Shown here in pieces: positions 1 through 11,952 of a stretch of 64,000 nt of DNA. Positions within the stretch are counted from its first letter, which is position 1, and each line of letters begins with the position of its first letter. The notes beneath the pieces were generated by a model. That model was not told where the DNA came from. It did no database searches and was given only the letters and a program-made list of their open reading frames with translations. This stretch comes from Chamaecrista fasciculata. Its lineage: Eukaryota; Streptophyta; Magnoliopsida; Fabales; Fabaceae. The stretch spans positions 80,694-144,693 of the forward strand of contig QANZ01041884.1 in assembly GCA_003254925.1 (NCBI GenBank). The letters run 5' to 3'. Made by a program: the position numbers and the translations under genes.

Positions 1-851
1 CCGGCTTGTTTCATTTTGATCAATTTGACCAAATGACTGCCTCTACTTATCTCACTGTCCTTGACAACACTTGTTGGGTTGTGTGCAACTTTTGGCTTCC
101 CCAATAAAACTTGACCTTAAGCTTCTGCACTGATTCCTTTTATAGTGTTCTCCTGAGTCCTGACTATAATATAAGATAGGTTAAACTGTATTATGGTCCC
201 ATATGTTTAGGTTGAGTTTCAATCCAACCAATTTTTTTTTTGCAAAATTGGTCTTACATGTTTAAAAAAAAATTCATTTTTTAGTTTCAATGACTGAATG
301 TACGTGGTATCTCACTTCTAAAGTTCAAATATAACTAGTATAGAATTATGTATTACTTTGATGAGTTATTTCTCTGTTTAGTTGAGAGTTATTTACAAAC
401 AATACAAAATCAGATTTTGAAAAAATAATCGTTTATTTCACGATCAAAATGAGCAAAATTAATAATATTTTTCTTGTTTCAAATCTAAATGAGTAAATGC
501 TATTAGTTTAGAACTACATGGCAAATTTCTTTTTTCTATCCAATTAATTGACACGATTAGCAATTAAGATTAAATTGGACCCGAAAGTAAATTTAAGTCT
601 AAGAAGTGAAAATTTTTTAAACCATGTAGTACTAATTTTGCACAAAAAGAAGGCTGAATTGAACTTTACTCTAAATATAGTGACCAAAAGTGTAATTTAG
701 CCTTTAAGATATATGTATATATATAATAACTAAAACAGAGAAGTGAGATGGTTGACCTCAGTGACTGAGAAGTGAGAATAAAAAACACAGAACTTCTTTG
801 ATCTTTCAGCTCAGAACAACCTCAGTGACCAAAATTAAGGTGATTGATCAA
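1..851. other. AT-rich region upstream of HMA gene
   Basis: No gene is recognised here. The last 100 bases or so before the first ATG probably contain the promoter and 5' leader of the HMA-domain gene, but no clear TATA box can be placed. The first 150 bases are less AT-rich than the rest and could be the edge of something outside the window; nothing in them is recognisable. Confidence 0.4.
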
Positions 852-3291
852 ATGGGGAAACTTGGTCGGATTTTAGACACCTTTTGTTTCTCCTCTAGCT
901 CATGTTCTTGCTTCTGTATGAATTCCATGGAGTTTGAAAATGAGTTTGAGACGAAACCATTGGTGGCTACACAAACTGAAAGTGCTGCCCAAAAACTTAG
1001 AGTGAAGGATGTAGTTGATGGAAACAACACATTGGCTCTTCAATTGAAACCCAAGGTAATGCTAATGATGATCTTCCATCTTCTTTTAATTTTTTTATTC
1101 AGTACAGATACAAAGTTTTTTTTTTTTCTTTCAAAACGAGTGATAGAATGATTAATGTTTTAATTCTCTTTAATTTAATTTCTGTCATCGAATTTCTGTA
1201 TAAAGTAATTGCCACAACCAATCCTTTTCTCCTTCTTTCTTTGAAAAAGCTAAGGAAGACGATAATACTTCATATATATATAAAGATCCGTTGAAGTTAA
1301 CTTGCCCGTAGAATTTATTTTTATTGGTACATAATTTGTTCAAATATTTGAAATTTTGTACTTTTAATTTGAAAAATGTAATATTTTAATATAATTTTAT
1401 GAATTTCGCAGACATGTTAACTACTTCATGGAAACCTTATTTCTTATCCTAATAAAACTTGTACATACATATATATGCATGTTAAATGGGCATTACATAT
1501 ACATAATCAATCTCTCTGCTGTTTGATATGATATGCAGATCGTGATATTGAGGGTTTCCATGCATTGCCATGGCTGTGCAAGAAAAGTGGAGAAACATGT
1601 CTCAAAGTTAGAAGGTCAGTATGCTCTTAAATTAGGAGCTATGTTAATTAAAAATGCAAAAATATGACAGTTAGGTGACTTCATATCTCTTTCCCAAACA
1701 GGCCCTTAATCTATTGAAATTTGAAAGTGAGAAATATATTTTAAAGTAAATTTATAACTCAATCTCTAAAATATCACTAAATTGATAATTCGGTCTCTAA
1801 AATATTAAAATTCACAAATTAATTTTTGGAAGAACCAAATTGTATACTTGTTAGTTTTTTTATGGACTAAATAGTAATATATCATTTTGTTCTTTCAAAG
1901 AACTAAACTGTGTATTTTAATTTTGGGTAAATTACATAGAAGGTCCTTGTGGTTTGATCCATTTACAGAAAATGTCCATGTGATTTAAAAAGTGGCAAAT
2001 AATGGTCTGTGGTTTGCTCTGTTAACAAAAAAGGTCCTAGAAGGTATTTGTCATCCAAAATTAACAGAATTAGGACAATGTGCAGCTCACGTGACTCATT
2101 TTCACATACCCAATCCCTAATTTCTAAGGATTAGGATTCGAGAATGGAAGAAAATGGCGAGAATGAAAGTTATGGTTCACGAGAGTGTAGAGATAGGGTT
2201 CAATTTCTGCACAATGGAGGAGAAATTAGGGATTAGGTATGTGAAAATTGGTCACGTGAGTTGCACATTGTCTTAATTTCGTCAGTTTTGAATGACAAAT
2301 ACCTGTGCAACCCGTTTTGTTAACGAATCAAACTACATGCCTTTATTTGCCATTTTTTAAACCATGGGGGACCCTTTTTGTAAATGGATCAAATGACAAA
2401 GATCTTCTGTATAATTTATCCTTTAATTTTTTAAGGAGTTAACTTGATAATTTTTGAATGATTGAGGTATTGATTTATTTTTAAGTGTTATCATATTCTA
2501 AAATATAAGTACTTCAATTTATTTATATTCCAACGAAGTTAAACAGAAAAGTTATGTCAAACAGATCCATAATTGACATGTTATAGCATTAGACCAATTG
2601 GAACTCGACTATAGGTGGTTAGGAAAAAAATTGACAGAAAAATAGTATAGCATAATAAGCTTTGGAGTGAAATTGACACACTATGAAAATCCAATCTTGA
2701 TTTATAATTCTTGTTACTTTAATTTCCTCCATTTCCTTTTAATCTGTTCATACTTTAGAAAACAGCCTTCAAGAGCTAATTATTAAACTCAGACTGTATT
2801 AGCATGATTTGTTTGATTTTTCAAATTAAAATCATCATCATCATAAACTGAACTAATTAAATTATGAAAAAAAAGATTTATATATAAAATTTAAGTGTTT
2901 GTTATTAAGCTATTCTAATTACAAATTTTGTTTGTATTTTTTTCTAATAAATTACCTCCATTTCCATCAGTATTCATCACCAACAGCATAAATCATTCAT
3001 TATAGATTTATAGCCATTGATTCTGACAAAAGCAGTGTCATGTATGAAAAAGTCAAGATAATTATTATTTATTCGCAGAATTTTGTGTGGTACTAGTTTG
3101 TTTGTTTTTGCAACGATTTTCTATTACATTAAAAGCATTTATGATGATGAACAGGAGTGAGTTCGTACAAAGTAGATCTGGAAAACAAAATGGTAGTTGT
3201 TACTGGAGACATTCTTCCATTGCAAGTGTTGGATAGTGTTTCCAAGGTTAATAAATATGCACAGCTTTGGAATTCTTCTCCATGCTCATGA
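852..3291 (+). CDS. HMA-domain (heavy-metal-associated) protein, 3 exons, 138 aa
   Basis: Exons are 852-1055, 1539-1614 and 3155-3291 (204, 76 and 137 nt), all with GT-AG borders and continuous frame. The first 68 residues form a low-complexity, Cys/Ser-rich leader starting MGKLGRILDTFCF. From residue 69 an HMA fold follows, beginning IVILRVSMHCHGCARKVEKH with the metal-binding pair Cys78 and Cys81 in a CxxC motif. It continues after the second intron with GVSSYKVDLENKMVVVTGD and ends SVSKVNKYAQLWNSSPCS. The family binds soft metal ions such as copper or zinc and acts as a soluble chaperone or adaptor. The closest relatives I recall are the NaKR-type proteins and Arabidopsis At3g24450 (about 140 aa). 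The C-terminus has no CaaX box, so it is not a HIPP-type isoprenylated protein. The second intron contains nested MITEs. The family call is firm; the exact ligand is unknown. Confidence 0.88.
1744..2490. mobile_element. Degenerate foldback MITE carrying a nested MITE
   Basis: Sequence to the left of the 1925-2421 element (from about 1744) and to its right (to about 2490) can be paired as diverged inverted arms of the same type as the 3688-3946 MITE. The younger element sits inside the older one. The outer ends are approximate. The whole lies in intron 2 of the HMA gene. Confidence 0.45.
1925..2421. mobile_element. Mutator-type foldback MITE, 497 bp
   Basis: The element begins GGGTAAATTACATAGAAGG and ends in the imperfect reverse complement finishing AATTTATCC. 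The arms pair over most of their length, including matching blocks such as TGATCCATTTACA and TGTAAATGGATCA. It is flanked by a perfect 9-bp direct repeat TTTAATTTT (1916-1924 and 2422-2430), the target-site length of Mutator-like elements. It has no coding capacity and lies in intron 2 of the HMA gene. Confidence 0.85.
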
Positions 3292-3687
3292 ACCAAAATA
3301 AATAAATATAATAGATTGCAGATTCAACAACGGTTAAAGGTTGAAGCATATAATAAATAAATGTATATTTTTATCCGTGTCATTTCGTTGTTATATATCC
3401 AGAGTGTGTGTATATATATAGTATCCATGTATATATATAGTATACATGTGTGCTCCTGTAGTTTTTAGTGAATGCAATCTTGACATTTTAAAACTTGTGA
3501 AGACCAATCAAAACATTTTTCTCGTTAATTAATGTATTATATAGAGTGAAATGTTATTCCGTTTACCTATTGCAATGAATAATCAACAATAAATTTCGAT
3601 TAATATCAAATATAACATTAAATAAAAATTTAAATTTAAATGATAGTATAACGAAAATAGTCTTGTACAAATCTTCCATAATTTTTT
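3292..3687. other. HMA gene 3' flank
   Basis: This is AT-rich sequence that should contain the 3' UTR of the HMA gene. Short ATATAT runs lie at about 3411-3440. Nothing else is recognised. Confidence 0.4.
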
Positions 3688-3946
3688 GAGTAAATTAACA
3701 ACAACTTGAAAGATTACTGAAGTGATAATTCGATCCTGAAAGATGAGACACACAATTTTGTTCTTAAATGATCAAAATAATATACTTATTAGTCTTTTTC
3801 TTGAACTAAATAATATACCGATTTAATATTTTAGAGATTACAAATTATACTATTTTAATCTTTTAAGGACCAAATTGTATATTTCAATCTTTAAGAGATC
3901 AAATTTTTAACTCTGATTTTTCAAGGACTGAATTATGAATTTACTC
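3688..3946. mobile_element. Mutator-type MITE, 259 bp
   Basis: It starts GAGTAAATTAAC and ends GAATTTACTC, with diverged inverted arms. A perfect 9-bp direct repeat TAATTTTTT flanks it (3679-3687 and 3947-3955). Related, more decayed copies are at about 1744-2490, 26683-26952 and 28470-28715. Confidence 0.75.
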
Positions 3947-4017
3947 TAATTTTTTAGAGTATAAATAATGTTTCAGAAAATTATTTTAATTTGTAACCAG
4001 TACAGAATATCAACTGC

Positions 4018-4078
4018 ACCTGAGCCCATGAATAGGTCTAAGATGGGCCAAATGTTTGGACCTGAGCCCATAAATAGG
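4018..4078. repeat. Short direct repeat, 2 copies
   Basis: A 20-bp block starting ACCTGAGCCCAT occurs at 4018-4037 and again at 4059-4078 with one difference. It lies about 400 bp upstream of the DUF538 start codon. No function is inferred. Confidence 0.5.
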
Positions 4079-4263
4079 TTCATGCATTAAATAAACCCCC
4101 ACTGTCAACAACGGAATCAAAACTCCTACGGAAAAAAAAAAAAACACCAAAGTCATAACAGAATCAGTTTTTCCGTTATAGTTTCTCGACTGTCAATTCC
4201 TTATCCACCTTTCTTCTTCGCGAATTGATAGATCATAGATACGTTCGAAAATAGTGGAAAACT

Positions 4264-4288
4264 AGAAACTTTTCCAAAAAAGAAAAAA
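4264..4288 (+). mobile_element. Ultra-short oligo-A-tailed insertion
   Basis: About 25 bp of the form AGAAACTTTTCC plus an A-rich tail is flanked by a direct repeat of AAAATAGTGGAAA(A)CT (4248-4263 and about 4289-4303). The structure fits an extremely 5'-truncated LINE or SINE insertion with its target-site duplication. Confidence 0.5.
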
Positions 4289-4437
4289 AAAATAGTGGAA
4301 ACTGGAAAATCTTTTTTTTAAAAAAAAGAATAAAAATTCGAGATTCCTGAGGGGAAAGGCAAATCGTAAAACCTCAATTTCCGTTAGAACTTAGAAATAA
4401 CTATTGCGTGCAAATTTTCTCAATAATAATTAACACT

Positions 4438-4914
4438 ATGAACACCAAAATCCTCATCATCTTCTCTTTTCTCCTCTTTCTCATATCCAATTCGTCCCAA
4501 AACCCTAACTCCGAATCCTTCGATTCGATTCCGACGCCGTCGCCGGCTCACAAGGAGCTTGAAAACTACGGATTTCCCGCGGGTCTTTTACCGGCAACTA
4601 CGATTTTAGGTTACGCTATAAACAAGACCTCCGGCGACTTCTCCGTCGATTTCGGCGGCGAGTGCCAGGTGACGCTGCCGCCTGACAATTACGAGGCCAC
4701 CTACTCCAGCAGAATCTCCGGAAACATCGTCAAGGGTCGAATTGCGAAGCTCGACGGAATTAGGGTTCGTGCATTCTTCAAGTGGTGGTCCATCACCGGA
4801 ATTCGATCCACCGGCGACGAAATAGTGTTCGAGGTCGGAGTGATCACCGTTTCGTATCCTTCGAAGAATTTCGATGAGAGCCCTGTTTGCGAGGGCCGGT
4901 ACTCTGCTTTTTGA
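4438..4914 (+). CDS. DUF538 family secreted protein, 158 aa
   Basis: This is a single-exon gene; the ATG at 4438 is the only sensible in-frame start. Residues 1-23 form a signal peptide (basic MNTK, then a Leu/Ile/Phe-rich core). After a Ser/Pro-rich spacer the DUF538 domain runs from about residue 38 to 156. Family hallmarks are ELENYGFPAGLLP near the start, the central SGNIVKGRIAKLDGIRVRAFFKWW and the final VSYPSKNFDESPVCEGR. DUF538 proteins are plant-specific, small and stress-linked, with a beta-barrel fold proposed to resemble the lipid-binding BPI domain; their biochemical role is not settled. Base composition is markedly richer in G+C than the surroundings, as expected of a real exon. 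There is no intron, which is common in the family. Entry to the secretory pathway is inferred from the signal peptide. Confidence 0.9.
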   Translation: MNTKILIIFSFLLFLISNSSQNPNSESFDSIPTPSPAHKELENYGFPAGLLPATTILGYAINKTSGDFSVDFGGECQVTLPPDNYEATYSSRISGNIVKGRIAKLDGIRVRAFFKWWSITGIRSTGDEIVFEVGVITVSYPSKNFDESPVCEGRYSAF

Positions 4915-5560
4915 TCCAAAGGTTCGAGAAATTTGCTATTGAAATTTGTTCATGCCTTTTGTTTTTGTCTTTACTTTCTTTCGTAGCTGCATTGTGAAAG
5001 GCATTGTTAATACCATTGGATATAGCAATACAAGAATACGTATTAGTGTTTAAAATTAAATGCAAGTTAAAGTATTGTACCATGTTGGGTTGACAGATGA
5101 ATACTGAATAGACAGAGCTCTTTGATAGCTGGGAATTCTGCTCCAGTGGAAATCTGCCAATTATTTGTTTCTCATGCTTATTTTTTTATATAACTCCTAT
5201 TATTCCCTTCTGGCGTCTGCACTTATTGTTTTTATTCAATGGCTATTTAGATAAAAGCATTCGACTTGTATTGAATATTAATAGATTGGTCAAGGATGCT
5301 TGACGAATATTGTTAGGATTAGATGGGTTAGAATAACCAAAGGTAATTAGAATCTGATATCTCGTTACTTCCAAATTGCACTATTGCTAGTAATTGTTTG
5401 TGCTGGCTCGGCTAGTACATGTTTGGGATACTATTTCCAGCACTACTGGATTTGATAGCACCATGCACTCACCAGGCCACCATGCATTTTTAGCATTACC
5501 TGCTATCAATTCTCCAACATATAATGATATGTGCTATGTGTGATAAACATAGAAATTAAG
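4915..5560. other. DUF538 gene 3' flank
   Basis: The 3' UTR of the DUF538 gene should lie in the first 200-300 bases. No other gene or repeat with clear ends is seen. Confidence 0.35.
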
Positions 5561-6175
5561 GGAGTATTTAAATTGAGACCCTTCTATCCAATAGGGTTAG
5601 TCTATGAGTTTTCCTCATAGCTGAAGAACCTCTAATCAACATCAAGCATTACTTGGTATTGCAATGTCCGCTCAAGGCTAGCATTACTCAGTATTGCAAT
5701 GTCCGCTCAAGCCTAGAAAGTTATTAGCGCAAAGCCAATCTATATGATCATTGAAACTAAAAATCATGGTGAAATGTCAAACCACGGGCTGAAGTCGTAT
5801 CAATTGGTGGTTTCGTTAAGAGACGCCCGAAGCATAAGCCGAATTAAGGTATGATATTGGTTGTACCGAACATTGGAAGTTGGCATATTGGATATACTTA
5901 AAAAGCTAAGGGCATATTTAAGTTGTGAAGTCCTCACGGCCAATAGACTAGTCTTTTGGGATGAATTCTCCTCATGACTCAAGTACCTCCAATTGATATC
6001 AAGGCATTACTCTATAAACTCAAGTTGCAATGGTGCAATAAAGATTGTGATGTTGGTATTGCAGTATATGCCTGAGGCTATAAAATTTGCACAAACCTAG
6101 CCTATGTGATCACCAAGACTTAAAAACATGATAAAATATTAAACCAAAGGCTCAGGGTCGTATCATATCATCTCT
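5561..6175 (+). repeat. Two diverged direct copies of an LTR-like repeat
   Basis: Blocks at about 5565-5800 and 5905-6175 align as diverged direct copies: each has a segment around AGTCTTTTGGG/AGTCTATGAG, then CTCCTCATG/TTCCTCATA, then a block ending near GGCTCAGGGTCGTATC. The wording resembles leader regions of plant LTR elements. It is an old, broken fossil; no ends or coding parts can be defined. Confidence 0.4.
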
Positions 6176-7497
6176 CCTTGGCTTTCAAATTTAACACGGA
6201 CAACAATTGTAAGGTGTTGTTTCTGCTATTGTTCTTGTGGTTGTGAATTGTGATAGTGACCTATATTCATATAGTTAGGTCCTCCTAGTTTAACAGTGCC
6301 TTGCACTTGTAGGTTTGGGGCTTCAGTTTTGGAAACCCTGAAGTTTCTAAGTTTGCATGCCTTTTGGTTAGGGGTCGTTATAGTTCCCCTTCCAGTTTTG
6401 CCACAAATCAGTAGTTTCATTCGTAAGACAATGGATGATCAGCTGAAACGAACGTAATTTGGTGTACCCTTTTCTTTTCCACTCCAGAAACAGTTATTTC
6501 ATTTGATGTAGTTAAATTTACACATATTGGTTTGGTTTCCAACATTTCATTTATTTAAATTTTAAAAAGTTTACTCACTATTTTCTTTTTAGGTTCCATG
6601 CTTGAATATATATAATCAGGTTGTTTTCAAGTACTAGTATGAGAGATACTGATATATTGAAATTAAACTTTGTTATTGTCTTTTATAAGGTAGGCAGGTG
6701 GAGTTACGTTGTAAGATTTCTTAATCACTCCAGAATAGTAGAATTGGCCAAACAAACATTTCTTTTAGACCACCAAACATTTTTAGCATTACCTGCTATA
6801 TATTAATTCTCCTACTTACAATCTCTCCTTGGCTTTCAACTTTATAGCATTACCTACTATTAAATTTTTAATCTAAAAAATACTTACATTTTGTGTCTAA
6901 TATTGCTTCAGGCACAATTATATCAACACGGGATAGAAAAAAAAAAAAAAAACATTAACAGGTATGGTATTCTGTCATATTTATCTTTAATTTTTTATGT
7001 AGTTGAAACTAAGATTTTTCTAAAATATTAAAATAAATAAAATTTAAGCTAAATATTTTATCCGGTCTTGGCCAATTAAAATTTAAAATGGAAGCAACAA
7101 CCAGGACTCCACCAGATTGTGGTAGCCAATTGGAGTTGGACACGTGGACAAGTGATTATAAATTTGGTTAGTGAGTCGACGTCGTACGAATATGAAAAAT
7201 AAGGCGTGAAAGCAACAAGTGATGGCAGTTTTTGAAACGAGCACGAGGCATGACAGACACTAATCTATATTCTATGACTATAACGTGCTTTTAATTAATT
7301 CACTTTCACTTCCTCTTTATTTACTACTTCACAAAATACATCATTCCTTCTCTGCCATACTGTAACTAACCTACAAAAACCACTCTGTTTTTTTCTTTTA
7401 CAGATTATACCCCCAAATAGAGAAAAACTATCTTTCATTGTACTACTCTCCTATTTAATGCTCCATCATTCATTATTATATGTATAATTCAAAGTTG
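6176..7497. other. Intergenic, no gene seen
   Basis: The composition is mixed, with a short unit (ACATTTTTAGCATTACCTGC) that recurs from 5485 near 6778. Short open frames here have no family resemblance. Confidence 0.35.
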
Positions 7498-7505
7498 CTT
7501 CTATT

Positions 7506-8043
7506 CATAGTACAAAAAAATCGGACCGGATCGGGCGGTTCAACCGGTGAACCGGACACCAGATCGGTCTGGAATAAACAAAATATCGTTATGCATTTGA
7601 CCCGGCCAGTCACCGGTTCAACCGGCGGTTGAACTGCCAGACCGGTGAACCGTGAACCGGTTTAACCTGACAAATGTTTCAAAAATTATATATTGACCCC
7701 AAAAAAATTTCAAAAAATTACAAATTGGTCCCTAGATACATATTATCTAGGGACTAAAATGAAAACTTTAAAAAAAATTTGGGGTCAATATGTAATTTTT
7801 ACAAAATTTGTTATGGTTAAAATTGCAAAATAGCTCCAAAGGGTACCAAAGTGTTTAATTTTTACTTTATATTTAAATTATTGTAAGATATTAATGTGTA
7901 TTTGATGAATATGTATATTTGAAAATGTATTTTTTAAGTAAACCGGCTCAACCGGTTAAACCAGTGACACAGCGGTTGAACCATTGAACTAGTGACCCGA
8001 GCCTTCCATTGGATCAATGGCCGGTCCGGTTTTTTGCACTATG
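7506..8043. mobile_element. hAT-type MITE, 538 bp, with 8-bp TSD
   Basis: The element begins CATAGTACAAAAAAATCGG and ends GGTTTTTTGCACTATG, imperfect inverted termini of about 20 bp. A perfect 8-bp direct repeat CTTCTATT flanks it (7498-7505 and 8044-8051), the hAT signature. The interior near both ends is made of repeated CCGGTT/AACCGG words. A truncated piece of similar composition is at 45832-46000. Confidence 0.88.
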
Positions 8044-8051
8044 CTTCTATT

Positions 8052-10598
8052 ATTGTTTATCTCCAACTTGCTTTTTGGTTTGCTTATTTATGTACTCTAT
8101 TTCACCACCATATTTGTTGATGAGAAAAAGTTGGTGTACTATATATAGAGAGTTATAACGTTGAACTGTTGAATTATATTTAAAGATTTAAGCATTTTGT
8201 TGAAGTACTTGCAATGAAGTATTTATTTGGATAAGTGGTTAAGCATTCATGTGATGAAGTACGTATAAGAATGATATACTAGATTATTGGAGAGAAATCT
8301 TCTAAAACATTTTAGATAACAAAGTCAATAGTTTGATATTAAGGCATATGACTAAGATCTTAAGGGATCAATTTGAATTCTCTATAATGCACTATAGGTG
8401 TAGTGTTGAGAGAAAAAGAAATAAGTAGAGAGAGAAAATAGGTCCTACTGACACTTTCTCTCTTTACCCTATTTCTTTTTCTCTCAGCACTACATCTCTA
8501 AAGTACTATAGAAGATACAAATTGTTAAGGGATTCATGGATATTTATTAGTTAAGGTTTTAAGGTAATATCAAGGTAAAACTTCAAGATGTGCAAGACCA
8601 AGATTCTCTACATATTCATTAGATTAGATATAAGGGTCTTTTGCTTGGAACTTGGAAGGACTTTGGTTTAGCCTTTAGAGGATGATGCCTATATAAGGGG
8701 AGGGGGCATTCATCTTATATGTTATGAGTCAATCAATATAGTATCATATTTTTTTTTAAAAAATAATTTTATATTTGTTTTCAAATTAATAACAAAAACT
8801 AAACTTAATGAAAACTCTAAGAGTTCGTTCAAGTTGTTTTGTTGAATCAAGTTTTCATTCAAATCATTCTTATAAAGCTACATTGGTGATCAATGTGAGA
8901 TTAATCTTATTGGTAAGTACTTTTGAGATTTTGTAAATACATTTGCTCTCATCCAAAGACTCTTTCACTACAGCTAAATGTGCCATACATACATGTAAAG
9001 TTTGGATTAGTTGAATCAAAGCAGTGAAGACCGGGCAGCAAGAAAGAAGAAAGGACACTGGCCTGGTGATTTTGCATTCACCCATTGCATGTCATACATG
9101 TTTCATAACGTACTCCCGGATTAGATATATATATATATACATTTTCTTTGTCGGAGATTAGATAAATTTGCCTTTATAAAAAGCAACCTGATTAGGTTAA
9201 TATGTGGGCCAACCCGTATGATGATAAAAGATGAAGAGAAAAGTAAAATTTATATATTTAAATAGTTAAATATATATATATATATATATGTAGTGTTGAT
9301 ATGAGATCAAACTTTTTATTATGTGAACATATTTATTGATTATACTTATTTTTTAAAAATATGATTCATTAATTATACCATGTTTGGCCCCTACCCCTAG
9401 TAAGTAGTAAGATATTTTTGGCTTTTGTGCTGCAAGCCTGCAAGGCTGCAACTATAACACCTTGGCGATTCCACATACCCGTAGGTCATAGCTTGTTTTG
9501 GACAATACTTAATTAGAGGCACTTATGATCAAGGTTACAGTGTTACACACATGATTGATATATTTATTTCTTAGTCCATTCTTAAAATATCTTACTACAC
9601 ATGATTGCATAAAAATCAATTTAAATATATTGATATATTTATTTCTTAGTCCATTCTTAAAACCCCATTAGTTATAACTCGAGATTTTCAAATGTAATGG
9701 GCAAATTAAATTTTGATATATTTGTTTGATTTAAAATGATTTTAAAACATCTTAGTTTAAAAGTTGCATGCCCTAGTTTTGTGCATTTAGCATATTGGAG
9801 TCCTATGCTTTTGATTCTACCGAGGGAAATCACATAATTTTCATTGAAAAAACTTTTTTTTTTACTATACATAAGGTTTTAAAGATGACCTATAAGTAAC
9901 CATAGATGAACTGAAACATATAAAGATGCGACACATGAAATTGAAAATAGATTGGAAAAGCGTGATATTGAGAATTGGGATATCTCAATTTCAAGTACCA
10001 AACGCTCCTGAGTGCTGAGTGCTGAGTGCTGACAGCACTTTTTGGTCTCCACTCTCAATCTCAAGCAAAATATGATAATAGATTAATGATGGAAATAACT
10101 ATAATAAGCATTAAATATAAAAATATTCATAAATAAATTTTAGATAAATCTAATCTCACGCGCAATGAATGGCTTGGTCACACGCGCATCGATGACACAT
10201 TGACACAACACAAAATCACTGTTTCATACTTTCTTCTTATGTACTTTTTCGGCGGAGGCGTAACCTAAGCACAAGGCCAGGGCTATACTTCATTTTTTTT
10301 TAAAAATAATAATAATATAAAAACTACAATTTTCCCTCTTCAAAAACAAAGTTCAAATTGTACTTTTTTTATTTTATTTTAAAAATAAATGCATTTTCTT
10401 TTGTAAATATATTTTTAAAGATTACCAAAGGAAGATGTAAAACAAGATACAGCATTAAAATATCTTATTAATATTGAATTTAAGGTTTATAACTAGATTA
10501 AGTTTATCTAATAGTTTGCTTTAGATTTGTTTTTAAAACTTTAAATTTAGCTCTCACAATAAACTATGTATTTTAAAAATTTTAAATAATTCAAATAA
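8052..10598. other. Intergenic with small foldback at 8383-8512
   Basis: A small imperfect foldback (arms around GTAGTGTTGAGAGAAAAAG and CTTTTTCTCTCAGCACTAC) lies at about 8383-8512 and is a probable MITE without a clear duplication. TA-repeats occur at about 9127-9140 and 9271-9290. The word GAGTGCT repeats three times near 10010. No gene is recognised. Confidence 0.45.
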
Positions 10599-10943
10599 AA
10601 CAAAAGTATTTTTGGTACTTTCAAAGTATGCAGTCATTTTTAGTTGTACTCTAAATTTTTTTTGGTCAACTGTACTTCTAAAATATGAGGTCAGTTTCAG
10701 TTATACCTTCAAAATTTTTTTGAGTCAATTATACATTTAATATTTTTCTTGTGTCAATTGTACCCCAAATTGGGAGGTATTTAGGGGTACAATTGACTCA
10801 AATGTGAAACATTGAGAGTATAATTGACTAAATTTTTTTTATGACATAACTGAAACCGACTTCATACTTTAAAGGTACTATTAATCTAAAAGAACTTTAG
10901 AGATGCAACTGAAAACGACTACATACTTTGGGTACCATTTTCC
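10599..10943. mobile_element. Foldback MITE, 345 bp, with 10-bp TSD
   Basis: The arms pair over nearly the whole length (left TATGCAGTCATTTTTAGTTG, right partner about 10905-10925). The direct repeat ATTCAAATAA flanks it at 10589-10598 and 10944-10953. This points to a Mutator-type insertion. The left part of this element, together with its left flank, recurs at 12030-12142. Confidence 0.75.
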
Positions 10944-11069
10944 ATTCAAATAATAAGTTATCAGTGGTCCAAATTTTAAAGAGTGTTTGAATTATCCTCT
11001 CATAACTTATTTAGATGAAAGTTTTATATGATCATTTATATTATGTTTAGTGTAAATAAATAATTTTAC

Positions 11070-11087
11070 CAAAAAAAGAAAGAAAGA
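11070..11087 (+). mobile_element. Ultra-short oligo-A-tailed insertion
   Basis: An 18-bp insert CAAAAAAAGAAAGAAAGA lies between imperfect direct copies of GTAAATMAATAATTTAC (about 11052-11069 and 11088-11104). It probably belongs to the class seen at 14586, 24303 and elsewhere. Confidence 0.4.
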
Positions 11088-11482
11088 GTAAATCAATAAT
11101 TTACTTTAAAGTTATTTTAATTTTTTTATTAAAGATACTTACCAAATTTTAATAAGAAAGTCTAATATAATTTTAAATTTTATTAATATAATATATATAT
11201 ATTCAAAAGTTACCCTCAAAAATATATATTTATTGTTAATTTTGAATTAATATTAATAAAATCATATTTTTAAAGTTTTTTAAATAGTAATTGAAATTTT
11301 TTATTTTTGAAAAACCAATTTATCTTTAAAGATTTTGTCAAGATCGAGATCTTACTTAAGATCAAAAGAAGTATAAAATAGATCGAATCATAATATCAAA
11401 TCGTAAATCGTAAGATCCTAAAAATTTTAAAAAACTATATATATATATATTCATAAAGTAACATAATATATTTTAAATATCT

Positions 11483-11501
11483 TTTATTTTTTTTGAACCA
11501 A
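11483..11501 (-). mobile_element. Ultra-short oligo-A-tailed insertion
   Basis: A 19-bp T-rich insert ending GAACCAA (minus-strand reading TTGGTTC plus A-run) is bounded by a perfect 18-bp direct repeat at 11465-11482 and 11502-11519. It fits a severely truncated retroposon with target-site duplication. Confidence 0.6.
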
Positions 11502-11952
11502 AATATATTTTAAATATCTACCATAAAGGTTATTCATAAAAATAAATAACTAATATTCATACATAATATGTTTCTCATTTAATTAATTTGGATACATAAA
11601 AAAAATATTCATTTTATTTTTTCATTTTTCATTATATATACAAATAAATAACATAATTAATAGCATAAAAATCATTTATAAGTATAAAATTATTTAAGAG
11701 TTTTCATATTTCAATAAAATTCTAGGATCGATAATAAGAACACAAGATCAATGAGGTGTAAAATCGTAAGATATAATATATAAAATTGTAAGATCGATGC
11801 GATCCTATTAAATTCAAATCTTACCTAAGATTGAATCGATTTGTCTAGATAAGATCATAAAATCGTAAGATCTTCAAATTTAAATCAATATCTTAACAAC
11901 ATTTTTAAAGATAACATATTTTCTTCATTTAAAATAAAAAGTTATTATTAAG

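Larger units (their letters stand above)
10954..11952. other. AT-rich intergenic
   Basis: There is no gene. The stretch contains two short oligo-A insertions, listed separately, and ATATAT tracts. Confidence 0.35.

Noticed and set aside
8383-8512. Foldback as a microRNA precursor
   Set aside because: The arms pair along nearly their full length with MITE-like symmetry; there is no asymmetric stem-loop typical of a conserved plant microRNA.
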